Shown piece by piece: positions 1 through 7,015 of a DNA stretch of 43,252 nucleotides (position 1 is the stretch's first letter; the number at the start of each line of letters is the position of its first letter). The stretch spans positions 1-43,252 of the forward strand of contig JAIMAR010000006.1 in NCBI GenBank assembly GCA_023511855.1. Reading direction: 5' to 3'. A program made the position numbers and the translations under genes. The DNA comes from Bryobacteraceae bacterium. Its GTDB lineage: Bacteria > Acidobacteriota > Terriglobia > Bryobacterales > Bryobacteraceae. A model generated the notes under the pieces. That model was not told the DNA's origin. It did no database searches and saw nothing but the letters and a program-made list of their open reading frames with translations.

Positions 1-264
1 CCTGCTCACCCCCGGCGGCCGGCTTCAGGGACCGGAGCTCACCCCCATCCGGTGAGGGCTGTGGCTGTTGGCGTCGGCGCTGTTGCCTAGGACCTGCGCC
101 GTCCGCAGTGCGGGCCCCCACGAGGGCGTCAGCCGCACCTTTCACTTTCAACATACAAGACAACAACAAGAGAAGAGGAAGGGGCGAGTCGCTAAGTGAT
201 TGAAAAGGGGAGGGAAAAAGTTTGGGGTAACGTTGTGACTGGGGGTGGGGAGGGCACAGGAAAA

Positions 265-305
265 ACAAACCACAGAGGACACGGAGGACACAGAGAAACA
301 CGGAG
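265..305. repeat. Short direct repeats of the GAGGACACRGAG type
   Basis: The unit GAGGACAC-GAG occurs twice in a row and is followed by ACAGAG and ACACGGAG variants. Motifs of this kind, read in translation as HRGHGGHRE or TEDTED peptides, are known as dispersed intergenic repeats in several bacterial phyla. It is not coding here. Confidence 0.5.
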
Positions 306-397
306 ATGGGAAAAGAGAGGGCGCGGAGACGCCCGGGGCAGCATCTACAGAGCGCAAGATTTCGCGGAACGGAGAGCGGTGGGTAAAGGGATCCCAA

Positions 398-458
398 GCC
401 GGCAGGAATACCGGCCGCGGGCTGGAAAGCCTGCCCCACAACGAGAGCCTGCCCCACA
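398..458 (+). repeat. Two-hairpin intergenic repeat, copy A (with extra half copy)
   Basis: Hairpin 1 is GCCGGCA/TACCGGC around the loop GGAA at 398-416. Hairpin 2 is GCGGGC/GCCTGC at 417-434, followed by CCCACA. The tail GCCTGCCCCACA is repeated at 447-458. It belongs to the same family as the copies at 1242, 4517, 11031 and 22390, all in the same orientation. The first hairpin carries the G-C version of the covarying pair and one C-A mismatch. Confidence 0.75.
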
Positions 459-491
459 GTGGGGGAAGAGAAAGGGCCGGTCGCCAACCAT

Positions 492-534
492 CGGCAGGAC
501 TGCCGGTGTGGCACGCAGCACTGCGTGCTCCACG
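492..534 (+). repeat. Tandem small hairpins ending in TCCACG
   Basis: Two perfect hairpins lie side by side. CGGCAG/CTGCCG with loop GA is at 492-505, and GCACGCAG/CTGCGTGC with loop CA is at 511-528. The second is followed by TCCACG, the tail shared with the hairpins at 550 and 10880. Confidence 0.65.
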
Positions 535-549
535 CGAACGGCCGGGGTG

Positions 550-573
550 GCAAGGCTGGCGGCTTGCTCCACG
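550..573 (+). repeat. GCAAG-type hairpin with TCCACG tail, copy 1
   Basis: The arms GCAAGGC and GGCTTGC flank the loop TGGC, followed by TCCACG. There is one mismatch in the stem. It matches the perfect copy at 10880-10903 apart from one base. Confidence 0.65.
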
Positions 574-592
574 AGGGGCAGCAGGGGGAGTG

Positions 593-621
593 TTGAATGA
601 TTTGGTATTTGCGCATAGACT
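593..621 (+). promoter_or_regulatory. Candidate promoter of the ArsR-like gene
   Basis: TTGAAT at 593-598 and TAGACT at 616-621 are separated by 17 nt. Only 9 nt separate the -10 hexamer from the ATG at 631, and no Shine-Dalgarno sequence is present, so the transcript may be leaderless. No clear ArsR operator dyad was found. Confidence 0.4.
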
Positions 622-630
622 TAATAGTAG

Positions 631-1191
631 ATGCGACACCGGCCTCAGGTAGAACGCCAGCTTAAGGCGCTGGCGGACGCCACGCGCTTGAGAATTCTCA
701 ACCTGCTGCGGCAGGGGGAGATCTGCGGCCGCGACTTGGGTTACGTGCTGCGGTTGTCTCAACCAAATATCGCGCAACACTTGGCCTACCTGAGGCACGC
801 GGGCGTTGTGCGAGGCCACAGAAAAGGGTCCCGGGTCTTTTACCGGCTTGCCGAACGGCCCGGGCGTGTGTTGAGCGGACTGCTGGAGAGTTTGCGGGCG
901 GCATTCGAGCGGGAGCAGGTATTTACGGCCGACACCAGGCGGTTGAAGAAGGCAGTTTTGGATGGCGTCTTTGCCCTTGGGGGGATTCCAAGAGCGGCCA
1001 AGACTAAGTCGCAAATTCCGGGATCGAACGCCGGCCAGGAACCGGGAACGTCCGAGTACGGAGGCGAACTCAGACTGCCTCGCTCCACGGGGGGAGGCGC
1101 CCGTTCGGTTTTGCTGCTGCGAGATAGGGAAGGGCTCCGGAGGAAACGCCTGGAGGTCGATCTCGCCTGCGGTTTGCCGGAGAGCTGCTGA
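631..1191 (+). CDS. ArsR-family winged-helix regulator with atypical sensor motif and tail
   Basis: Residues 1-75 form a typical ArsR/SmtB winged helix-turn-helix: LADATRLRIL, then the recognition helix region SQPNIAQHLAYLRHAG, then a wing ending in VFYRL. Classical arsenite sensors carry ELCVCDL in the helix before the recognition helix. Here it reads EICGRDL, so C32 is kept but the second Cys is Arg34, and arsenite sensing through this pair is doubtful. The family usually ends near 110 residues. The 75 or so residues after that look like translated non-coding DNA rich in Gly, Arg and Ser, so a lost stop or a frameshift is possible. There is no Shine-Dalgarno sequence; the start rests on homology and on the promoter just upstream. 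It probably represses a nearby operon, but the target is not known. Confidence 0.75.
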   Translation: MRHRPQVERQLKALADATRLRILNLLRQGEICGRDLGYVLRLSQPNIAQHLAYLRHAGVVRGHRKGSRVFYRLAERPGRVLSGLLESLRAAFEREQVFTADTRRLKKAVLDGVFALGGIPRAAKTKSQIPGSNAGQEPGTSEYGGELRLPRSTGGGARSVLLLRDREGLRRKRLEVDLACGLPESC

Positions 1192-1241
1192 GGTGGGGTT
1201 AACCGTGTGGGAGGAGAGAGCGGCGGGTTTTGGGGCACCGA

Positions 1242-1266
1242 GGCCGACAGGAATGTCTGCCCCACA
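1242..1266 (+). repeat. Two-hairpin repeat, copy B (collapsed)
   Basis: The left arm GGCCGACA, the loop GGAA and TGTC are directly joined to TGCCCCACA. The middle of the element, including most of hairpin 2, is missing. It lies between the ArsR-like gene and the B12/radical SAM gene. Confidence 0.6.
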
Positions 1267-1332
1267 AGGGGCGGCTGAGCTGCTTTCTGGAAAGAGTGCT
1301 ATGGACTAGAGGCCACGCGACCGAGGTGAGGT

Positions 1333-2826
1333 ATGGCGAGGCCCAGAAAGATCCGCTTCATTGAGCCCGGCAGCCGCCGGGGGCGGCCGTTCAATGCCTG
1401 GGTGAACCGAATGCCGCTGCTCGGGCCGCTGATTCTGGCCACGCTGCTCGACCGGCGGGGCTACGATGCGGCGGTGTACAACGAGAACGTATCGGGGCCG
1501 CTGGAGGAGAACCCGCCGGCGTATGATGACGTCTGTTCGGCCGATGTGGCGGGCATCAGCATCATGACGCCGACGGCGGCGCGGGGCTACGCGCTGGCCG
1601 ACCGCATCCGGCGCGACGCTCCGAACACTACCGTCGTATTCGGGGGCATTCACGCGACCTTTCTAAGCCTGGAGGCGCTTGCGCATGGCGACATTGTTGT
1701 GCGGGGCGAGGGGGAGAACATAGTCGAGCCGCTGGCGGCCGGAGAGATCCGAGGCGGGGTTGTGGACGGCCCGGCGGTGGAAGACCTGGATGCGCTGCCG
1801 GCGCCGGATTACCGGCTGATGAGGGATTTCGAGAAGCTGCTAAGCAGGTTTCCGGCGCGGAGCCTGTACCATTTGCCGGTACTGGCGTCACGCGGGTGCC
1901 CATACCGCTGCTGTTTTTGTTCGGTAAGCCGGATGTTCGGCCAGAGGGTGCGGCGCCGTTCGGTGGAGAAGGTTTACCAAGATCTACGGGGCTACGTAGA
2001 ACAGGGCTTCCGCGAGTTTTTCTTCTACGACGACAATTTCACATCGGACCGGGATTGGACCCGGGAGCTGATGTGGCGGATCCGGCCCATGGACGTGCGG
2101 ATCTGGGCGCAGACGAGGGTGGACTTTCCTTGGGTGGACGGCTCGCGGAGGCGGTTGGACCGGCGCCTGCTCGAGGCGATGCGCGAAGGCGGCGCCTCGA
2201 CGCTCTACGCCGGCTACGAGACGATCGATGAGGCCACCGCGGCGCAATGGCGGAAAGGCTATCGCGGGCCGGGCGGCTTGCGCGAGCGCCTGCTGGAAGA
2301 CACGCGGGTTCTGCACGAATACGGGTTCTGGATTCACGGGATGTTCGTCGTTGGTCCCGAACACACGGATGAGACCGTGGATCAGATCGTCGAGTTTTCG
2401 CGGCGGGCCCGGCTGGACAGCATGCAGACGAGCATCCTGACGCCGCTGCCTGGCACGCCGTTGTTCGAGCAAATGCGGCCTCATCTGATCTTCACGGACT
2501 TTCCGGAGGATTGGGATTTCTACGACGGGGTGCATTGCGTCTATGAAAACAGCCGCATGGGAGTGCGGCGGCTTCAGGAGGCCCTTCTGGAAGCCCACCG
2601 CCGGTTTTACCGCGGCTACGGCTGGAGTCTGAGGCGGATCCGGGACGTGCTGGGTGCGAAGGCTGCGCTCAGGGCGCGCTTGCAATGGACGTGGTCGACC
2701 GCGCAGACGGTCCGGAAAGCGCTGAGGGAGTGGGAGGAGGAGACCAGAGCGTTCCTGGAGCTTGTCCGCGCCAGACGGCCGGGTGCACTGGCGCCCCAGA
2801 CCGTCCCGCCGGAGCTCAGCGCTTGA
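1333..2826 (+). CDS. B12-binding-domain radical SAM protein
   Basis: This 497-residue protein has a Rossmann-like cobalamin-binding domain at about residues 20-150, including GGIHATFLSLEAL and a VRGEGE motif. A radical SAM domain follows, with the [4Fe-4S] ligands C189, C193 and C196 in GCPYRCCFCS. The order matches the large B12-dependent class, whose members methylate unactivated carbons or rearrange substrates. The substrate cannot be read from the sequence. The start at 1333 is supported by GAGGTGAGG just upstream. The stop is 31 nt before the next gene, also a radical SAM enzyme, so the two are probably co-transcribed. Residues after about 440 are helical and Arg-rich. Confidence 0.85.
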   Translation: MARPRKIRFIEPGSRRGRPFNAWVNRMPLLGPLILATLLDRRGYDAAVYNENVSGPLEENPPAYDDVCSADVAGISIMTPTAARGYALADRIRRDAPNTTVVFGGIHATFLSLEALAHGDIVVRGEGENIVEPLAAGEIRGGVVDGPAVEDLDALPAPDYRLMRDFEKLLSRFPARSLYHLPVLASRGCPYRCCFCSVSRMFGQRVRRRSVEKVYQDLRGYVEQGFREFFFYDDNFTSDRDWTRELMWRIRPMDVRIWAQTRVDFPWVDGSRRRLDRRLLEAMREGGASTLYAGYETIDEATAAQWRKGYRGPGGLRERLLEDTRVLHEYGFWIHGMFVVGPEHTDETVDQIVEFSRRARLDSMQTSILTPLPGTPLFEQMRPHLIFTDFPEDWDFYDGVHCVYENSRMGVRRLQEALLEAHRRFYRGYGWSLRRIRDVLGAKAALRARLQWTWSTAQTVRKALREWEEETRAFLELVRARRPGALAPQTVPPELSA

Positions 2827-2857
2827 ACATGCCCGGCGGGCAGGGGAGGTGAGCAGG

Positions 2858-4402
2858 ATGAGCACCAAAGGGATTGGATCGATGCAGTTATCGGAACGCT
2901 GGCACGACGCACTGCTGTGGGGTGCGGTGAAGGCGGCGGAATGGTCGCTCCGGTTCCCAACAGGGAGCCACTTCCTTGTGGAGCAGCTTCTGGAGCATCT
3001 GGACGGGGCGATCCGCAAGACCGAGCAGGATCCGGAGACGCGGACCCACTTGCTGGCCTTCGGCGGGCACCTGAAGGCCTTTCTGATGCGGGTGGTGAGG
3101 GAGAGGCCGGCGGCCGCGCGGGCCATCCTTCGTTTTCTAGGGACTTACATTCAGGATGTGTACCGCCGGACGCTTCGACAGGAGCAGGGCGTGCCGGCGC
3201 CCTCCACGGTGGTGATCGAACCGACCGATCGTTGCAATCTGCGCTGTCCGGGCTGTTATGCCAAGAGCAGCGCCGATGGCTGCGATTTGCCCTTCGAGCG
3301 GATGGTGGAGGTGGTAGAGCAGGTTATTGAGATGGGGGTGTCTTTGATCACTATCTCCGGAGGTGAACCCTTCTTGCGGGAGCGGTCGGAAGGCGCCATC
3401 AGCCGGCTGGCGGAGCGTTTTCCGAACCACGGTTTCCTGGTGTACACCAATGGGACGCTGATCGACGAGGAGGTTGCCGCGCGGCTGGGCCGGTTGGGGA
3501 ACGTGTTTCCGGCGATCAGCGTGGAAGGATTCGAGCATCAGACCGACGCCCGTCGGGGGCCGGGAATTGCGGCAAAGATCCGGGCGGCGCGGCAGTTGTT
3601 GGCCCGCCACGGCGTGATGGCGGGATTCAGCGCCACGGTGACGCGCGAGAACGCCGAAGCGATCGCCAGCGACGAATTCATCCAGCAGCGCATCGCCGAA
3701 GGGGACCTGTTCGGATGGTTTTTCCTGTTGCAGCCCATTGGGCGGTCACCGCGGCCGGACCTGATGGCCACGGCTGAGCAACGCGCGAGGCTGCGGGAGG
3801 CCATCTGGCGCTGGCGGCGGGCGGACTTGCCCCTATTTCTGGGCGATTTCTGGAACGACGGGCCGCTGGTGGGCGGCTGCATCGCCGGCGGCCGGTACTA
3901 CTTCCACATTTACGCCAACGGGGACATCAGTCCCTGTGTGTTCGCGCCAGTGGCGTGCGGGAACATTTTTGACATCATCGGGGGCCGGAGCGAATACGCC
4001 AGTCTAAAAGATTTCGTGCAGAGAAACCCGGTGTTCGCAGCCTATCGCGCCGAGCAAGCCAAGATTGCGGACCGGCGGCGGCCCTGCCTGCTGATCGACC
4101 ATCCGGAGGCGTTCCGGAGGATCGTGCAGGCGGCGACGTGCCGGCCGGCAAAGAACATGCCTGCCGGATACCTGGACGGCGAGATCGCGAAAGCCATCGA
4201 CCGTGCGGCGGCCGAATGGGGACGCGTGGCGGCAACGCTCCACGCGGCGGTGGCGGCGGAGACGGAGGCGCCTGGGGCAGGGCTGCCTCGCACGCGGTCC
4301 CCGAGGAGGCTTCCCCCGCGGATGGAACATTCCGGGGTGCGGCGCCGACGGGGCGCCAGCGGCTGGTTGCAAAAGTCCAGGCGCCTATTGCGCGCCAGTT
4401 AA
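2858..4402 (+). CDS. Radical SAM protein, SPASM-like architecture
   Basis: The start was placed at 2858 because GGAGGTGAG lies about 5-10 nt upstream; the frame is open further back but without a ribosome site. The product has 514 residues. A helical N-terminal region of about 110 residues precedes the radical SAM core with C126, C130 and C133 (CNLRCPGC) and SGGEPF. The C-terminal half has scattered cysteines (GGCIAGG, SPCVFAP, RPCL, ATCRP) that could bind auxiliary iron-sulfur clusters as in SPASM or twitch domains. The last 50 or so residues are low-complexity and basic. It follows the B12 radical SAM gene and probably acts in the same pathway, whose product is unknown. Confidence 0.8.
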   Translation: MSTKGIGSMQLSERWHDALLWGAVKAAEWSLRFPTGSHFLVEQLLEHLDGAIRKTEQDPETRTHLLAFGGHLKAFLMRVVRERPAAARAILRFLGTYIQDVYRRTLRQEQGVPAPSTVVIEPTDRCNLRCPGCYAKSSADGCDLPFERMVEVVEQVIEMGVSLITISGGEPFLRERSEGAISRLAERFPNHGFLVYTNGTLIDEEVAARLGRLGNVFPAISVEGFEHQTDARRGPGIAAKIRAARQLLARHGVMAGFSATVTRENAEAIASDEFIQQRIAEGDLFGWFFLLQPIGRSPRPDLMATAEQRARLREAIWRWRRADLPLFLGDFWNDGPLVGGCIAGGRYYFHIYANGDISPCVFAPVACGNIFDIIGGRSEYASLKDFVQRNPVFAAYRAEQAKIADRRRPCLLIDHPEAFRRIVQAATCRPAKNMPAGYLDGEIAKAIDRAAAEWGRVAATLHAAVAAETEAPGAGLPRTRSPRRLPPRMEHSGVRRRRGASGWLQKSRRLLRAS

Positions 4403-4480
4403 CGGTTGCTTCAGTTCAGCCACGGTGGGTACCCTGCCGGAGACGACGATCTTGCCGTCGACCACAGGACGGCGGGTGTC
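4385..4480 (-). pseudogene. Remnant of a small thioredoxin-like (redox-active disulfide) gene
   Basis: Reading leftwards from about 4480, the frame encodes PVVDGKIVVSGRVPTVAEL and then a short end before TAG at 4385-4387. This closely resembles the C-terminus of the small thioredoxin-fold proteins often found in arsenic operons with ArsR and ACR3, which normally end in a VVDGK-GRVPS-EEL pattern. The preceding cis-proline segment and the CxxC active site are absent; the frame upstream runs into the repeat element at 4517-4560. Only the last 25-30 codons survive. It overlaps the 3' end of the radical SAM gene on the other strand. Confidence 0.5.
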
Positions 4481-4516
4481 GTGCGGGCTCCGAGGGCGGC
4501 GGGTGAGGGTCGCCAA

Positions 4517-4560
4517 GGCCGGCACGAATGCCGGCCGCAGGCCTGGAGGTCTGCCCCACA
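4517..4560 (+). repeat. Two-hairpin repeat, copy C
   Basis: Hairpin 1 is GGCCGGCA/TGCCGGCC with loop CGAA, perfectly paired; it has G-C where copies B, D and E have A-T. Hairpin 2 is GCAGGCC/GGTCTGC, followed by CCCACA. It is preceded by GCCAA, as in copies D and E. Confidence 0.75.
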
Positions 4561-4588
4561 TGAGAATGCCTGCCACACAACAGGTGGC

Positions 4589-4948
4589 CTACGCCGCGGT
4601 CTGGCCGAAATCCAGTCCTAGCGGCTCGCTGATGGCGAGGTTGGTCTCTTGAATCAGGGCGCTGGCTTCGTCCCTGGCGGAAAGAAACTCCTGGACGACG
4701 GGGTGGTTCCGAATTTGAAGTTGGGTATCACGAATGTCCTGGAGGCTGTCGGACAGGTCGAGTCCGGCTTGCTGGGCCTGTTGGAAACGCTGGAGGGTTT
4801 CGAGCAGAGATTGGACTTGCGGATCCGTTTCAAATTGGCGCGCCGCCTCGCGGAAACGGCGGATGGCCGGGGTGGCCAACAAAGCTTCGATGAACTCGTC
4901 CGTGCGCTGCTGCACGCCGGCGAGGTCGTCAGGGTGGTTGTTTTCCAT
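4589..4948 (-). CDS. YlbF-family protein (second of a pair)
   Basis: This 119-residue, almost wholly helical acidic protein has the pattern of the YlbF/YmcA family: a long helix with LLATPAIRRFREAARQFETDP, a Gln-rich central helix and a C-terminal helix ending in LGLDFG. In Bacillus, YlbF, YmcA and YaaT form a complex that tunes RNase Y and development. Here the partners and role are not known. AGAGG lies upstream of the ATG. The upstream YlbF-like gene ends 12 nt before this one, so they form an operon. Confidence 0.75.
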   Translation of the reverse strand: MENNHPDDLAGVQQRTDEFIEALLATPAIRRFREAARQFETDPQVQSLLETLQRFQQAQQAGLDLSDSLQDIRDTQLQIRNHPVVQEFLSARDEASALIQETNLAISEPLGLDFGQTAA

Positions 4949-4960
4949 GCGGATGATCCT

Positions 4961-5362
4961 CTAACGGCCGGACGGCGAGCAAGCGGCGCCGTAGTCCAGG
5001 CCGATTTGTTGGGAGATTCTTGAGGCCGCTTGGCGCAGGAGAGCGATGAGGTCCTCCTGCGCGTGCAAGTAGCTGATGATGTTGGGCATGGCGGAGAGGC
5101 TCTGCCATTCCTGTTCGAGCTTCTCCAGCGCAGCCTGGTCCGCGGCGCCGAACATCGATTCCATGCTTAGTTCTTGGCGGTGAGACAGAAACTCATTCAA
5201 TTTGTGACGCGCCTCCGTGTCGGCTTGAAGCGCGTCATAGGCGGCTTCAAAACGCTTGAATTGGGCCGACTCCCCCAGGGCGCGGCCGAGAGCGCGCGCC
5301 GCTTCCATCGCGGCGGCGACTTCCGGGCCGCCCGTCAGGCCGTGCTCCATAGATGCCTCCAT
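4961..5362 (-). CDS. YlbF-family protein (first of a pair)
   Basis: This 133-residue helical protein is related to its downstream neighbour. Both have a first helix leading to a sequence around FKRFEAAYDALQADTEAR, a middle helix with many Gln and Glu, and a C-terminal helix ending in GLDYGAAC. The start at 5362 is well supported by AGGAGG about 9 nt upstream. Two unlike YlbF proteins side by side suggest a heteromeric complex, as with YlbF/YmcA, though no YaaT-like gene is present in the window. TAG is the stop. Confidence 0.75.
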   Translation of the reverse strand: MEASMEHGLTGGPEVAAAMEAARALGRALGESAQFKRFEAAYDALQADTEARHKLNEFLSHRQELSMESMFGAADQAALEKLEQEWQSLSAMPNIISYLHAQEDLIALLRQAASRISQQIGLDYGAACSPSGR

Positions 5363-5667
5363 TGCAAAATCCTCCTAGCAGGTGTTGTTCGGGAGCCGGC
5401 AGCGCCTCGGCCGATTGGCCGGTGAGACGGCTGAAGAGCGTCCCTTCCTGAACGATTCGATTGTCCAAATCCCGGCCAGCAATGTTCCCCAGCCTTCCTT
5501 GAGGCTACCACCTCCGGGCTGCGGAAGCTATGGGGCCACGGATCCGGCGTAGGCGCCCGGCCGCGGGCGGGAGCCGCTCGATCGCTGCGCCGCGCCAAAA
5601 GGCAGGACTGAGGCGATGGCGGAGAGAGCCAAGACCGGCGCAACGGGCCGCCGCTCGCGGAGCGAAT
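5363..5667. other. Intergenic region without a recognised gene
   Basis: This stretch lies between the ACR3 gene and the YlbF pair, all on the minus strand. Short frames exist but none has a recognisable domain or ribosome site. It must hold the promoter of the YlbF pair, though no good hexamer pair was found, and possibly a terminator for the ACR3 gene. Confidence 0.5.
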
Positions 5668-6780
5668 TCAAGCGCGCACGGCAGACGAGCTGTGGGAGTG
5701 AGGAGCCGGGAACCAGTGCCGGGTCCGATTACAAAACGCACAGACCGATAGCATGACAGGCACTTCGATGAGAACGCCGACCACGGTGGCCAGAGCGGCA
5801 CCGGAGCCCGGGCCGAACAAGGCGATGGCGGTGGCGACAGCCAGCTCGAAGAAATTGCTAGCGCCGATCAAGGCCCCCGGGGCGGCGACGGCGTATTCCA
5901 CCTTGAGAAGGCGCATCAGGCCGTAGGCAAGCGAAGAATTGAAGTAGACCTGGATCAGGATGGGCACGGCGATCAGAACTACGTGTAAGAACTTGCCGGT
6001 AATGTTGTCGGCCTGGAAGCCGAAGATCAACAGCAGCGTCACGAGCAAGGCGGTCATGCTGACCGGCGCAAAACGCGGCAGCAGTTGCTCCTCAAACCAG
6101 ACCTTGCCGTGCCGGCTGATGAACCAGCGGCGGAGCAGCACACCGGCGGTGAGAGGGATGACGATGAAAACGATCACGGAGTAGAGCAGGACCCGGAACG
6201 GAACTTCGAGGTTGGAGGCGCCGCTGACCAGAAACCGCACGATGGGAGCGAACAGGAACAGCATGATGAGATCGTTGACCGAAACCTGAACCAGCGTATA
6301 GGCGGGGTCGCCGTCGCTCAGGTAGCTCCAGACGAAGACCATGGCGGTACAGGGCGCCGCGGCCAGGATGATCGTGCCGGCGATGTATTGATCGGCGTCC
6401 GCCGGCGAGATCCACGCCGAAAAGACGAACCGGAAGAAGATCCAGGCAAACAGGGCCATGGAGAATGGCTTGACGAGCCAATTGACGAAGAGTGTGACGA
6501 AGAGTCCACGGGGGCGTTGGCCGACGCCGCGAATCGCTGCAAAGTCGACTTTCATCATCATGGGGATGATCATCAGCCAGATCAGGACCGCGATGGGGAC
6601 ATTGATCTGGCTCCCCGAGCCGAATTCCAACCGGCGCAGGCTATCGATGAGGGCGGGAAGCAGCTTGCCGAGGAGCACGCCGGCAATCATGCAGAGTGCG
6701 ACCCAAAGGCTGAGGTAGCGCTCGAACGGACCTAAAGTCTTCTTCGTAAGCTTGTCTTCCGACAGACCGGTTTGTTGCAT
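5668..6780 (-). CDS. acr3: ACR3-family arsenite efflux permease
   Basis: This integral membrane protein of 370 residues has about ten hydrophobic segments and matches the bile acid/arsenite permease (BASS) fold. The signature AAAPCTAMVFVWSYL contains the conserved membrane Cys (C144) needed for As(III) transport in ACR3 proteins. WLVKPFSMA and the late segment VLIEVPVMLS are also typical. It exports arsenite across the inner membrane using the proton gradient. The frame is open to 7014, but the start was set at 6780, where CGGAGG lies about 8 nt upstream. The usual ars neighbours are not adjacent: the ArsR-like gene is 5 kb away, no arsenate reductase is seen, and only a thioredoxin remnant remains at 4385. 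Confidence 0.9.
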   Translation of the reverse strand: MQQTGLSEDKLTKKTLGPFERYLSLWVALCMIAGVLLGKLLPALIDSLRRLEFGSGSQINVPIAVLIWLMIIPMMMKVDFAAIRGVGQRPRGLFVTLFVNWLVKPFSMALFAWIFFRFVFSAWISPADADQYIAGTIILAAAPCTAMVFVWSYLSDGDPAYTLVQVSVNDLIMLFLFAPIVRFLVSGASNLEVPFRVLLYSVIVFIVIPLTAGVLLRRWFISRHGKVWFEEQLLPRFAPVSMTALLVTLLLIFGFQADNITGKFLHVVLIAVPILIQVYFNSSLAYGLMRLLKVEYAVAAPGALIGASNFFELAVATAIALFGPGSGAALATVVGVLIEVPVMLSVCAFCNRTRHWFPAPHSHSSSAVRA

Positions 6781-7015
6781 GGTCTGAACCTCCGGGGATA
6801 AGGCAAGGCGCCGGGAGAGTCTCCGCCAAAAGCGGCGGGCCTTGCTCTGTAGGGCCGGCCCTGCGCCATGGCTGGGAAAACACCGGACGGCAGGACCGAC
6901 AAGATTCGATTGTAGCAGAAACATAGAAAGCCAAGGCCGGCGGCGCCGGATGGCACGGAAGGCCGCCCGGCGCCGCGGACGCCGGAGAAGCGCTGCGAGT
7001 CCAGGGGGCGGCACC

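Larger units (their letters stand above)
1..630. other. Gene-free repeat-rich region
   Basis: No convincing coding sequence is seen on either strand. Open frames here translate to low-complexity Arg/Gly/Pro-rich peptides. The stretch holds a purine-rich tract around 170-260, a direct-repeat block at 265-305, and a chain of small GC-rich hairpins from 398 to 573 that recur elsewhere in the window. A candidate promoter for the ArsR-like gene closes the region at 593-621. Confidence 0.7.

Noticed and set aside
2-55. Possible 3' end of an upstream coding sequence (17 codons then TGA)
   Set aside because: Too short to recognise any family; cannot be told from a chance frame.
398-573. CRISPR array
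   Set aside because: Repeats are different palindromes of unequal length without regular spacers, and no cas genes are in the window.
148-1014. Long minus-strand open frame opposite the ArsR-like gene
   Set aside because: Low-complexity Pro/Arg/Ser-rich translation running across repeats and the antisense of a clear helix-turn-helix gene; typical shadow frame of GC-rich DNA.
1984-3126. 380-codon minus-strand frame opposite the radical SAM genes
   Set aside because: Complement of two well-supported genes with cluster motifs and ribosome sites; translation is Pro/Arg-rich without domains.
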